Positions 25,810 to 34,111 of a stretch of DNA of 64,000 nucleotides are shown here, piece by piece. The notes under the pieces are model-generated. The model saw only the letters and a program-made list of their open reading frames with translations, was not told the DNA's origin and did no database searches. The DNA is taken from the NCBI GenBank assembly GCA_023391815.1, contig JAEWAF010000038.1:1-64000 (forward strand). The letters run 5' to 3'. The translations under genes and the position numbers were made by a program. How positions within the stretch are numbered: the stretch's first letter is position 1; the number at the start of each line of letters is the position of its first letter. Origin of the DNA: Pseudomonadota bacterium (GTDB taxonomy: Bacteria > Pseudomonadota > Gammaproteobacteria > Steroidobacterales > Steroidobacteraceae).

Positions 25810-27782
25810 GCAGCGTCACGTGCGCGGCCGTCGGAGCAGCTCGCGTGATCCATCCATGCCTGAAACATCAGAACATCCCACAACGGGTACTGCCAGTTGC
25901 GCACTCCGGACTGATGCTCCTCCCACTTCATTCGCACTTGGCGTACGTCGAAGTGGCCCTCCGACGCGAGGCGTTGCGCGGACAGCAAGGACTCTCCCCA
26001 CTCACGCAGCGGTCCGCGCAGCCAATGCTGCAACGGAACCGCGAAGCCCTGCTTCGGTCGCTCGATCAACTGACGCGGCACATGTCGATACAGCACTTGA
26101 CGCAGCAGCCATTTCGTTTCGTTGCCGCGAATCTTCTGATGCATGGGGACCTGCCACGCATACTCGACGATGCGATGGTCGAGCAATGGCACGCGCGTTT
26201 CGAGGCTGACCGCCATCGCCGCCCGATCCACCTTCACTAGAATGTCGTCGGGAAGATAGGTGAGCTGGTCGCACAGGCTGGAGCGCTCCACATCATGCGG
26301 GAACGGCGCGAGCACTCTTGGATCCTGCAGTAGCGTGTCCGGCTCGCGCGCCCCGCTGACGATGGCATTCGGATCATGCCAATGCGATACCAGCGCACGA
26401 TACATGCCGCTCGCGTTTTCCGCCGGCAATACCGCCGTAGCGAACTTGTGAACCTGATCGCCGACGTTCTGCATGCTCCAGCGTTTCGGCGCAAGCGCCA
26501 TCGGGATGCGCGCCACCAAATCCCAGATGTGCGGACGAACGGCGAGCACCGCACGCGCCGTGCCACGGCGCACTGGCACGGGAATGCGTTGCAAATGGCG
26601 CCAGACATTCTGCGCCAGCAGGTAACGCGAATAGCCCGCGAACAACTCATCGCCGCCATCGCCCGACAAGGCCACCGTGACATGCTGCCGGGCCAGCTTC
26701 GCGACCAGATATGTGGGAATCTGCGAGGAATCGGCGAACGGCTCGTCGTAGATCTCCGGTAGCAACGGCACGACGTTCAATGCGTCCTGCGCGCTAACAT
26801 ACATTTCCGTGTGATTCGTGCCCAAATGAGCCGCCACCGCGCGCGCATGCTCGGCCTCGTTGTAACCGGCTTCCGAGAAGCCGATGGCGAATGTTTTCAC
26901 CGGCAGAGACGAACGGCGCGCCATCAGCGCGACGACCGTCGACGAATCCACGCCGCCGGATAGAAATGCACCGAGCGGCACGTCGGCGAGCAACTGACCG
27001 TCAATCGCTTGCGTCAGCAACGCTTCGAGTTTGTCTACCGCTTCCCGGTCGGAAAGCGGCCGGCTACGCATCGGGGCACCGTCGAGGGCAGCCTGCAACG
27101 CACTCCAATACTCACCCTCTTCCACAGTGCCGTCGGCTCGTAGCGTGAGCCAGCTCGCGGGGCGCAGCTTGCGAATGCCCTCATAAATGGACCAGGGCGC
27201 CGGAATGCAGTTGTGACGAAGCAGCAATGTCAGGGCATTGCGGTCGATCCTCCCCTGCCAGCGGGGATGAGCGCGCAGAGCTTTCAGCTCCGAGGCAAAC
27301 ACGAATTCGCCCGAAGGCAGCCGACCGTAGTACAGCGGCTTCTCACCCATCCGATCTCGGGCTAGCGACAGTGTGCGCTCCTGTCGGTCCCATAGCGCGA
27401 AGGCAAACATTCCCACGCAGCGACGCAGTGCCTCGGAGAGACCGAAGCGTGAAATGAATTCGAGCAAGGTTTCGGTGTCGGAATGACCGCGCCAGTGATG
27501 CCCGGCCAAGCTCTCGCGCATCTGCAGGTGATTGTAGATCTCGCCGTTGAACACGATCACGAAGCGACCGTCCGCCGATGTCATGGGCTGATGCCCGTGG
27601 TGCGAAAGGTCGACGATCGCAAGCCGGCGGTGACCGAGCGCTACGCGGGCGTTCTCATCTATCCAGGTGCCCGAGTCATCCGGGCCGCGGTATGCGATCG
27701 CCTCGCACATCCGCGTGAGCGTCGCCGCCGGGGCACCGCCCCCGGCGCTCGTCAATCCTACGTACCCTGCAATTCCACACAT
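25806..27782 (-). CDS. Asparagine synthetase-like glutamine amidotransferase (AsnB/WbpS type)
   Basis: A class II glutamine amidotransferase fused to an ATP-dependent amide-forming domain. Mature Cys2 in MCGIAGY is the glutaminase nucleophile, so I start at ATG 27782 and not at the longer frame (27806). The synthetase domain has SGGVDSS at 275-281 and LSGDGGDELFAGYSRYL. The 658 residues fit the AsnB/WbpS group. Inside polysaccharide clusters these enzymes are linked to amidation of hexuronic acids. Dehydrogenases making such acids are encoded at 18 and 50 kb, so a uronamide is a reasonable inference; free asparagine synthesis is the alternative. Confidence 0.88.
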   Translation of the reverse strand: MCGIAGYVGLTSAGGGAPAATLTRMCEAIAYRGPDDSGTWIDENARVALGHRRLAIVDLSHHGHQPMTSADGRFVIVFNGEIYNHLQMRESLAGHHWRGHSDTETLLEFISRFGLSEALRRCVGMFAFALWDRQERTLSLARDRMGEKPLYYGRLPSGEFVFASELKALRAHPRWQGRIDRNALTLLLRHNCIPAPWSIYEGIRKLRPASWLTLRADGTVEEGEYWSALQAALDGAPMRSRPLSDREAVDKLEALLTQAIDGQLLADVPLGAFLSGGVDSSTVVALMARRSSLPVKTFAIGFSEAGYNEAEHARAVAAHLGTNHTEMYVSAQDALNVVPLLPEIYDEPFADSSQIPTYLVAKLARQHVTVALSGDGGDELFAGYSRYLLAQNVWRHLQRIPVPVRRGTARAVLAVRPHIWDLVARIPMALAPKRWSMQNVGDQVHKFATAVLPAENASGMYRALVSHWHDPNAIVSGAREPDTLLQDPRVLAPFPHDVERSSLCDQLTYLPDDILVKVDRAAMAVSLETRVPLLDHRIVEYAWQVPMHQKIRGNETKWLLRQVLYRHVPRQLIERPKQGFAVPLQHWLRGPLREWGESLLSAQRLASEGHFDVRQVRMKWEEHQSGVRNWQYPLWDVLMFQAWMDHASCSDGRARDAA

Positions 27783-27847
27783 ATCTGCCCCATCTTGGCC
27801 GCTCAACCAGGCCCATCGGGCCTCCGCCTGTTCCTGTGGCCCGGATT

Positions 27848-29014
27848 CTATGCGAATCCACTCCCGGCAGCCTGTGACAGGCCTGGTCCAGAAACACCCT
27901 CATACAACTTGCGGTACCGCTGCCACGCCAGCTCGATCGTGAAGTGCTCGGCAATTCGCCCACGCAGCTGCTTTCCGAGCCTCGTGCGTTCCTCGGCCGA
28001 CAGCGCACAGATCGCCTCGATACGGGCCGCGAGCGCGGTCGGATCCGCAACCGGTGCGACGAACTCATCCATATCCAGCACGCGGCGGGCGTCGCCGGCT
28101 TCGGTCGTCACGCAAGGCACCTCGCACGCCATCGCCTCGCCCAACACATTGGGAAATCCCTCGGATCGCGAAGACAGCACGAACACGTCGAGCGCGCTCA
28201 TGACTGCTGCCACGTCCCGGCGCTCCCCCACCAGCCGCACTTTCGCCTGCAGGTTCGCGGACTCAATTCGCGCCCTCAACCTCGGATCTGTATCTACTTC
28301 GCGGCCAACCAGCACCGCGCGCAGCAACGGCACGCGGCCCGAGGCAAGCTCGATCGCACTTAGAAACGTGTGATGGTCTTTGAGTGGGTCGAGCCGGCCG
28401 ACCATGCCGACCGCCAATTCCCGATCCGTGATGTTCCATTGCGAACGCAGCGCGGCGCGGCCCGCGGTGTCCCGGTGCATGCGATCAAGATCGAAGCCAT
28501 TGTCGATGAGGACACAGCGCCCGGCGGCGTATCCGGCACGGATGTGAGATTCCGCCACGCTGTTCGCGCAACAGACGATCGCATGGGGTAGCCAGCTCGA
28601 TAGCTTCGCGCCCGCGCGGATCACCCATCGAGTTGTGCGCTTGATCTCGTTCAGCGGCGGCAACGTCTGCCGGAGGTTCCAGTAGACCTTCCTTCCAGCC
28701 AGTCGGCCGATGAGTCCACCGAAAACATCGGCGTGATAAAGCCAAGTCTGCACCGCTGAATCCCGCCAGCGACCTCGCAACAGGCGCCACAATCGCCAAG
28801 CGCCGGACAGCAGTGACCACGGGCCGCGGATATCGAGTGCGAGCACGTCGATGCCGGCGCTCCGCAACCGTTCGCCGACGGTGCCCACCGGCCCGAGCGT
28901 AACGACCGTGTGTACCCAATCCGGAGTGCAACGGCCCGAGGTGAGAATGAGCTTCTCGAGCATGGCCTCGGCTCCTCCCTGCTTCAGGCCTGTGATGACA
29001 TGAACGATCCGCAT
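27848..29014 (-). CDS. GT4-family glycosyltransferase
   Basis: A 388-residue GT-B glycosyltransferase. The N-terminus VHVITGLKQGGAEAMLEKLI is the usual glycine-rich opening of this family. The donor-binding half shows VGMVGRLDPLKDHHTFLSAI, FVLSSRSEGFPNVLGEAMACEVPCVTT (EX7E) and a C-terminal amphipathic helix. It lies three bases after the Wzy-like gene and 65 bases before the AsnB-like gene in the main operon. The linkage formed is unknown. Confidence 0.88.
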   Translation of the reverse strand: MRIVHVITGLKQGGAEAMLEKLILTSGRCTPDWVHTVVTLGPVGTVGERLRSAGIDVLALDIRGPWSLLSGAWRLWRLLRGRWRDSAVQTWLYHADVFGGLIGRLAGRKVYWNLRQTLPPLNEIKRTTRWVIRAGAKLSSWLPHAIVCCANSVAESHIRAGYAAGRCVLIDNGFDLDRMHRDTAGRAALRSQWNITDRELAVGMVGRLDPLKDHHTFLSAIELASGRVPLLRAVLVGREVDTDPRLRARIESANLQAKVRLVGERRDVAAVMSALDVFVLSSRSEGFPNVLGEAMACEVPCVTTEAGDARRVLDMDEFVAPVADPTALAARIEAICALSAEERTRLGKQLRGRIAEHFTIELAWQRYRKLYEGVSGPGLSQAAGSGFA

Positions 29015-29017
29015 TAC

Positions 29018-30355
29018 TCAGCTCGCTGTCACCCCGCTCGGCGCTACCGAGGAAGTCTGATCGGGCGCGCGCTGCCCGGCCCATGCATACCCGATGAGCG
29101 CCATCAGCAAGGGCATCACCTGCAGCTTGAAACGGACCGCGGTGCCAAGATTCTGGTAGGAAAGGAACGCATACAAGAGCGTCCAAAGCGTGATCGCGCA
29201 GATCAAAAACATCAGCGGAAAGTTCCAGCGCGTCAGCAGCACCCGCCACGTCGCCCACAGCATCAGCCCCAATAGCAGCAGATTCTCGCCTCCCGCCGCC
29301 AGGCCGAAGGCGCCGCCGATCTCGCCGGGTAACGGCCGGAACAATGCCGTGAACGCCCCCAGAGGCAGGAATCGAATCACATCCGCGGGCGAGGAGAATG
29401 CCAGGTTCTCGGTGGACGCCGAGCCGCCGATGGCCCACGAGGAGGACACGGTCTCGAGCGCCTCCAGCATGCTGAACTTTGCGATCTCATCGGCATAGTT
29501 GCCATACAAAACATATCCGATCGCGATCGCCAGCACGCCCAGGCCGAGCCATACCCAACGAGCAGCCGGCGAAGAGGGTCGCAGCAGCGAGGCCAGGCCG
29601 ATCGCCCCCAGGATGATCGGGCCCATCCACGGCCGGATCGCCGACATCACCGCGATGCCCAGAATGACCACGCCCCACGCCGCGGCCCCGCCATACCGCC
29701 ATTGGCGCATCACGCCCCACGTCGCAATGGCAATACCCAGCAGCACTACGGGATCTTTACCGAGCACCGAGGACCAGAACAGCACCGACGGCGTGAGGCC
29801 GAGAATCCACAGCGGGGTGAGCGAGTTACCGGGCATCGCGAGGCGCCACGCGCGATAGAAAATGAAAACCGCGATCAGGCCGAGATACGCGCAGAAGATC
29901 TTTAGAGCATGAAACGACGGCGGGATGACATACCACAGTCCCGCGAACATGTATGTCACGTTACGCGTGCCGAACGCAGCGTCCTCGACGTAGATGCCCT
30001 GGGCGATGCCACGTGATTCCGCGAAATAACTGTACGAATCGAGAAAGTCGTACTGATTCTCGTACACGAGCATCAGAAGCATGGTGGTCACCATGCGTGC
30101 GGCCCACAGGTACAGGAGCACCTTGCGCTCCTCCGGCCGCGCCGGCCACCAGATGATCGTGAGCGCGAGCGCGGCTCCGAACAGCAAGCCGATCAGATAG
30201 TCCTCTTCGAGCAGATGCGTCGGTATGTGCCGGCCGAAGACGCCTGCACTCTTGACGGCGACCGCCACCGCCAGGCACAGCCCGCCAGTGATCAGAACGA
30301 GCAGCCACCATGGCGTCGTCCGCGATTGCCCCGCTACCAGGGACGGCGCGTTCAT
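29018..30355 (-). CDS. wzy: Polytopic membrane protein, probable O-antigen/polysaccharide polymerase (Wzy)
   Basis: A 445-residue inner-membrane protein with about eleven hydrophobic helices. A large hydrophilic stretch after the third or fourth helix carries the aromatic NQYDFLDSYSYFAES segment, and another loop lies near WAIGGSASTENLAFSSPAD. Sequence conservation of Wzy is very low, so the call rests on topology, on position directly next to wzz in a cluster with wzx, and on no other candidate being present. A GT-C type glycosyltransferase is the main alternative. It starts immediately after the wzz stop. Confidence 0.6.
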   Translation of the reverse strand: MNAPSLVAGQSRTTPWWLLVLITGGLCLAVAVAVKSAGVFGRHIPTHLLEEDYLIGLLFGAALALTIIWWPARPEERKVLLYLWAARMVTTMLLMLVYENQYDFLDSYSYFAESRGIAQGIYVEDAAFGTRNVTYMFAGLWYVIPPSFHALKIFCAYLGLIAVFIFYRAWRLAMPGNSLTPLWILGLTPSVLFWSSVLGKDPVVLLGIAIATWGVMRQWRYGGAAAWGVVILGIAVMSAIRPWMGPIILGAIGLASLLRPSSPAARWVWLGLGVLAIAIGYVLYGNYADEIAKFSMLEALETVSSSWAIGGSASTENLAFSSPADVIRFLPLGAFTALFRPLPGEIGGAFGLAAGGENLLLLGLMLWATWRVLLTRWNFPLMFLICAITLWTLLYAFLSYQNLGTAVRFKLQVMPLLMALIGYAWAGQRAPDQTSSVAPSGVTAS

Positions 30356-31219
30356 TTACGCCGAGACTGCCGTCGTAGCAGGGACGCGACGCTCGCGCCG
30401 GAAGAAGCTATAGATCAACAAGCCGACGATGCTGCCCAGCACGGCGCAGACCGCCGCCATCAATGGCGGATTCGGCGTCACGTAGTCATCGACGTGCGGC
30501 GGCATCGCCGGCTCGAGTACCGTAAAAACATACTCAGGCTGCGTGTTTGCCAGCATCTTGCTACGCATCTGCGATTCGATCAGCTCATTGATGGCCGAGC
30601 GCACTTCCACCGCGCTCTGCGCTCGCAACTCCTGCTGCAGAAATTCGAGTGCGCGGTCGGCGTCCTGAATGGCGCGCACTCGCATCTCGGCATTGACCGC
30701 ATCGGCAAGCTCATTCGCCCACTGGGCGGCGAGCTTCGGATCGCGCCACTTCACGGCAATGGTCACGAAGGTCGTCTTCGGATCCATGCGAATGGCCTGC
30801 ACGTCGTTGCGGAATCGCCGCGCGCTCCGATACAAGCGATCCTCGGCCGGACCGGGCTTGATGCCGATCAATGTGCCGATGCGACCGGGTTTATCGAGAG
30901 CTTCCTCCAGGCCCTGCGTGTGCACGAATTTCTCGACGAAGGCTCGGGATCGCAGCACGGTGACCGCACGCTGCGGGGTTCCGCCCTCACCACCGAGCCC
31001 GCCCAACGCGAGGCTTGCCATTCCACCGATGCCGCCCAACAGCGAGCTCAATCCCCCCGGAGACCCCTGGGTCGCTGCCGGCGCGAGGATGACCTCGGCC
31101 TGATACTTCGGCGTCTGTAGCTGAGAAATGCCATAGCCGCACAACGCACCCAGCACTGCGCCGAGCAGACATTGCCGCCAGGCACGCTTCACCAGTTCCA
31201 CGAACACTTGCGGGGTCAC
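30356..31219 (-). CDS. wzz: Wzz-type chain-length determinant
   Basis: Inner-membrane polysaccharide co-polymerase that sets the length of Wzy-made chains. It has a transmembrane helix near 18-34 followed by the YQAEVILAP beta strand, a glycine-rich loop (GLSSLLGGIGGMASLALGGLGG) in the periplasmic base, long helices (about 150-235), then PAMPPHVDDYVTPNP and a second helix near 250-270, the usual Wzz proline region. Length 287 shows it lacks the Wzc kinase domain, so it is a PCP1-like form. It sits between a glycosyltransferase and the Wzy candidate. Confidence 0.88.
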   Translation of the reverse strand: MTPQVFVELVKRAWRQCLLGAVLGALCGYGISQLQTPKYQAEVILAPAATQGSPGGLSSLLGGIGGMASLALGGLGGEGGTPQRAVTVLRSRAFVEKFVHTQGLEEALDKPGRIGTLIGIKPGPAEDRLYRSARRFRNDVQAIRMDPKTTFVTIAVKWRDPKLAAQWANELADAVNAEMRVRAIQDADRALEFLQQELRAQSAVEVRSAINELIESQMRSKMLANTQPEYVFTVLEPAMPPHVDDYVTPNPPLMAAVCAVLGSIVGLLIYSFFRRERRVPATTAVSA

Positions 31220-31245
31220 TATTACTTTCCTTTGATCAAGATGCG

Positions 31246-32511
31246 TTAACGGCCGGCAGCGGCCGTTGCGCAGCCAGGGGCGGCTTGCATCCGCAACCCC
31301 AGGCTTTGAAGCTCAGTCACGACGCGCGCGACCGTGCGGTCGACGCCGAAATGTTCCAACGCAAATCGTTGCGAGCGCCGGCCGACATCGGCGCGAACCT
31401 GCGGGTCCTCCAGACGCTTCAACCAGCTCACGACCTCGGCTTCGTTCTCGGCCTGGCACAACGCCCAAGGCCCGCCGGAGAGGTGTTGATGCGCCTCGGC
31501 TCCCGCATTCGCGATCACCGGCATGCCCAGATACATCGCATACATGCCGGTGCCGACGATGTGCGTGCCGAGCTGATCGAAGGCAATGTGACAGCGCTGA
31601 TGCAGCTCGAGGTACTGGGTGAACGGCATCTGCGCATGCCACGTGACGCTACGGTCGATACCGCACTCCACGCACAATGCCTTGGCTTCCGCAAGATCCA
31701 GGCCCTTCTCGAACAGATGGATTTCGAGCGGCATCGCTCCGGGCGATCGAGCATACGCTCCGAGCCCCCGGATCATGATGTCGGTGCCTTTATTTTCCGT
31801 TTCCGTCGTGCTCGGATGCGCGCGAAACGTATGGCGCGTCCCGCAAATGATTTTCAACACGGGCCCCGGAGGTGCGACGTGAAGCCTGTCGGGACGCGGC
31901 AGATCGGTAAACGAAATGTCGTGGCGTGGCACACATCGAACTTGCGAGCCGCGCAACTCTCGATCGAGGACCCGATCCGCGGCGGGACTGAGCCCCCGCG
32001 GGAAGGTCACAACCAAATCTACCGAGCGAAGGGCGCGTACCATACGTTTCACGACACGACGCACCAGCCGGAGGGCCGCGAAGCTGCCGATTCGACCCGC
32101 GAAGATCTGCGCCAGACGATCCGCGCTACGCGTGTCACACCATGAATCCAGATCGGCGCCGTAGCTCAGGAAGATCTTCTGCTGCTCCGGGCGGAGCAAC
32201 GGGGCGAGCGACAAGTACAAGCCCGAGAGAAACACCACGTCCACCGATCGCAGGAGGCGAACGATATCGCGCATGGCAAGGGCGGGAGCAACGGCGGCCA
32301 GCAACTGCGAGCGCACCGGCCGTTCGACGATCCACGACGGATACGGATATTTGATACTCGCGAACTTGCATTCCGGACGCGATAGCGTGTCCTCGGCCGG
32401 CACGTCGACGACATAGCGCACATCCCACCCCAGCGCGCGGAGCTCGAGAGCGTAAGCCATGGGCATCGCGTTCATGGTTCCAACGAACGCCGCGGTGCAC
32501 ACCCGGGTCAT
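31246..32511 (-). CDS. Glycosyltransferase, divergent GT-B fold
   Basis: A 421-residue protein. FLSGLYLSLAPLLRPEQQKIFLSYGADLDSW in the N-terminal half and TENKGTDIMIRGLGAYARS, FEKGLDLAEAKALC, FDQLGTHIVGTGMYAMYLGMPVIANAGAEAHQ in the C-terminal half match the layout of GT-B glycosyltransferases. The normal EX7E acid pair is replaced (GTGMYAMYLG region). The substrate is unknown. Its start overlaps the methyltransferase stop by four bases. Confidence 0.7.
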   Translation of the reverse strand: MTRVCTAAFVGTMNAMPMAYALELRALGWDVRYVVDVPAEDTLSRPECKFASIKYPYPSWIVERPVRSQLLAAVAPALAMRDIVRLLRSVDVVFLSGLYLSLAPLLRPEQQKIFLSYGADLDSWCDTRSADRLAQIFAGRIGSFAALRLVRRVVKRMVRALRSVDLVVTFPRGLSPAADRVLDRELRGSQVRCVPRHDISFTDLPRPDRLHVAPPGPVLKIICGTRHTFRAHPSTTETENKGTDIMIRGLGAYARSPGAMPLEIHLFEKGLDLAEAKALCVECGIDRSVTWHAQMPFTQYLELHQRCHIAFDQLGTHIVGTGMYAMYLGMPVIANAGAEAHQHLSGGPWALCQAENEAEVVSWLKRLEDPQVRADVGRRSQRFALEHFGVDRTVARVVTELQSLGLRMQAAPGCATAAAGR

Positions 32512-33263
32512 TTGACGGGACCGCCCTCGGGTGGTCGCTCACAGACGCAGTAGATGCTCGAGCACAAGTCCGGATAAACAAGACCGAGCTCATACGCCCC
32601 GTCGAGATACTGCGGCGTGATGATGTTCGCTTTCAGGGCGGCGTCGATTTGGAAGTTTGCGAGGCCCTTGAAGAACACCCCACCGCGCGTGCGCACGCGC
32701 AATCCCGCGGCGAACACGTCCGCGGCCAGCGTATCGAGCGAATATGTGACCCGATGCCCGTGCGCCTGCTCCGCTGGCGTCACCGCCGCGTGATGCGTGA
32801 TGAGCCCCATGTTCACAGCGATCTGGCGGGAAGCTGCGTGGGCATTCGGTGTAGCAAGGAACAACCGACCGTTGGGCGCCAACCACGAGCCGATACGAGC
32901 CAGAGTCTGCACGCGCTCATCGAGATGTTCCAGCGTGTGAATCAAGAAGATGTTGTCGTAGCGGCGCTCGGGCTCGAACTGCTCGAATGTCGAGTGATGA
33001 AACTTCGCGGATGGCGCCGCTTTGCGCGCCTCGACGATGCATTCCTGAGATGCCTCGACTACTTCAACGTCGTCGAAGCGCTCGGACAGCAACCGGGTGA
33101 AATGCCCGTGGAAGCAGCCGAGCTCGAGCGTAGCCGGACCTTCGGCGAGCAGCTCGCTGAAAGTGCGCATCATGTAACCATGCATCCGGTAATCGAAATC
33201 GTAAGCGTAGCGATGCTCCGGATGATCCTTCGCTTCCAGATCGTAGTTCCGTGTCATATTCAT
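32508..33263 (-). CDS. Class I SAM-dependent methyltransferase
   Basis: A 251-residue methyltransferase. Motif I is LELGCFHGHFTRLL at 46-59, VEVVEASQECIVEAR is the acidic SAM loop, and YDNIFLIHTLEHLDERVQTL with LAPNGRLFLATPNAHA are motifs II-III, as in the Methyltransf_23/UbiG-like group. The start is ATG 33263, sharing one base with the stop of the dioxygenase gene (TGATG); the longer frame runs antisense. In this operon it probably methylates a sugar hydroxyl or a chain end. A terminal cap controlling chain length is possible but unproven. Confidence 0.85.
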   Translation of the reverse strand: MNMTRNYDLEAKDHPEHRYAYDFDYRMHGYMMRTFSELLAEGPATLELGCFHGHFTRLLSERFDDVEVVEASQECIVEARKAAPSAKFHHSTFEQFEPERRYDNIFLIHTLEHLDERVQTLARIGSWLAPNGRLFLATPNAHAASRQIAVNMGLITHHAAVTPAEQAHGHRVTYSLDTLAADVFAAGLRVRTRGGVFFKGLANFQIDAALKANIITPQYLDGAYELGLVYPDLCSSIYCVCERPPEGGPVK

Positions 33264-34081
33264 CAATCGTCCTGTCCGCGTTGATAGAAGCGCTCGTTCA
33301 CCGGCACATAGTACTCGTCCAGTGAAGCCGGCACGCGGGCGTTGTAGCCGACCACCTGGCGAACGAACGGCGTGAGCTCCAACCTGCGCTCGTAACCGAG
33401 CAACCGGGGATAGTCGAGCTGTTGTTTGAAGAAGGGACTGGTGAACGTCAGCGTCAGCGCGCGTCGCGAGAAATCGGTGCGGTTCTGTCCGGTCGCGTGC
33501 CACAGCCGCGAATCGAACAGCAGCAGCGATCCGCACGGACCGATAGCGCGATCGGCTTGGGCGACGAACTGCTCCATCTCGGGCTTCTCCGGCGTATTCT
33601 GTGAGCCGGACAACAGATAGGTCGCGCCGTTCTCCAGCGTGAACGCATCCAGCATGACCAGCACGTTCAACATGAAGCGCTTGGTGTCCGAGGAGAAGCG
33701 GATATCCCGATGCACCTGGTGAACGTAGGCCTTCGTGTTCTTGCGATTGATCACGCCCCCATACGAGTTGAGGATGTAGTTACCCCCGAAGTACCACTTG
33801 AACAGCGGATCGAGCGGCTCGAGCGCCTGAAGCACATCGAGAAACGAGTAATGGTCGGCAAGCAGGTGATGCAGCGTGCCGTCGTTTTCGCCTTCGACGC
33901 GGTTGCGCATCCGGGTGGCATCGCGCAGACGCAACGCCGGTACCAACTGGTCGCGCGCCTCCTCGATGACGAGTTGATTCACAAACCCGGGCAGAACGCA
34001 CCAACCTCGGCTTTGTAATGCGTCCATCGCCTCTGATTGCATCGCTTCGGACAACGCGTGGGGATAATTCGACACAGCCAT
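33263..34081 (-). CDS. Phytanoyl-CoA dioxygenase (PhyH)-family Fe(II)/2-oxoglutarate oxygenase
   Basis: A cytosolic non-haem iron oxygenase of 272 residues. The iron-binding facial triad is visible as His124-x-Asp126 (VHRDIRF) and His195 (LWHATGQN), with Arg206/207 (FSRRALT) placed for 2-oxoglutarate. The double-stranded beta-helix spans about 115-215. PhyH proteins in polysaccharide clusters are thought to hydroxylate or otherwise oxidise sugars or attached acyl groups; the substrate here is unknown. It follows wzx by 30 bases and precedes the methyltransferase with a one-base overlap, so hydroxylation then methylation of one decoration is a plausible sequence of steps. Confidence 0.85.
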   Translation of the reverse strand: MAVSNYPHALSEAMQSEAMDALQSRGWCVLPGFVNQLVIEEARDQLVPALRLRDATRMRNRVEGENDGTLHHLLADHYSFLDVLQALEPLDPLFKWYFGGNYILNSYGGVINRKNTKAYVHQVHRDIRFSSDTKRFMLNVLVMLDAFTLENGATYLLSGSQNTPEKPEMEQFVAQADRAIGPCGSLLLFDSRLWHATGQNRTDFSRRALTLTFTSPFFKQQLDYPRLLGYERRLELTPFVRQVVGYNARVPASLDEYYVPVNERFYQRGQDD

Positions 34082-34111
34082 GGTTCCTTGAGTTACTGAT
34101 TCGTGCGCGCC

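Noticed and set aside
25806..27782. AsnB-like gene as the lasso cyclase partner of the small peptide at 6.7 kb
   Set aside because: It retains Cys2 and a full glutaminase domain, typical of AsnB/WbpS, and is embedded among glycosyltransferases 19 kb away.
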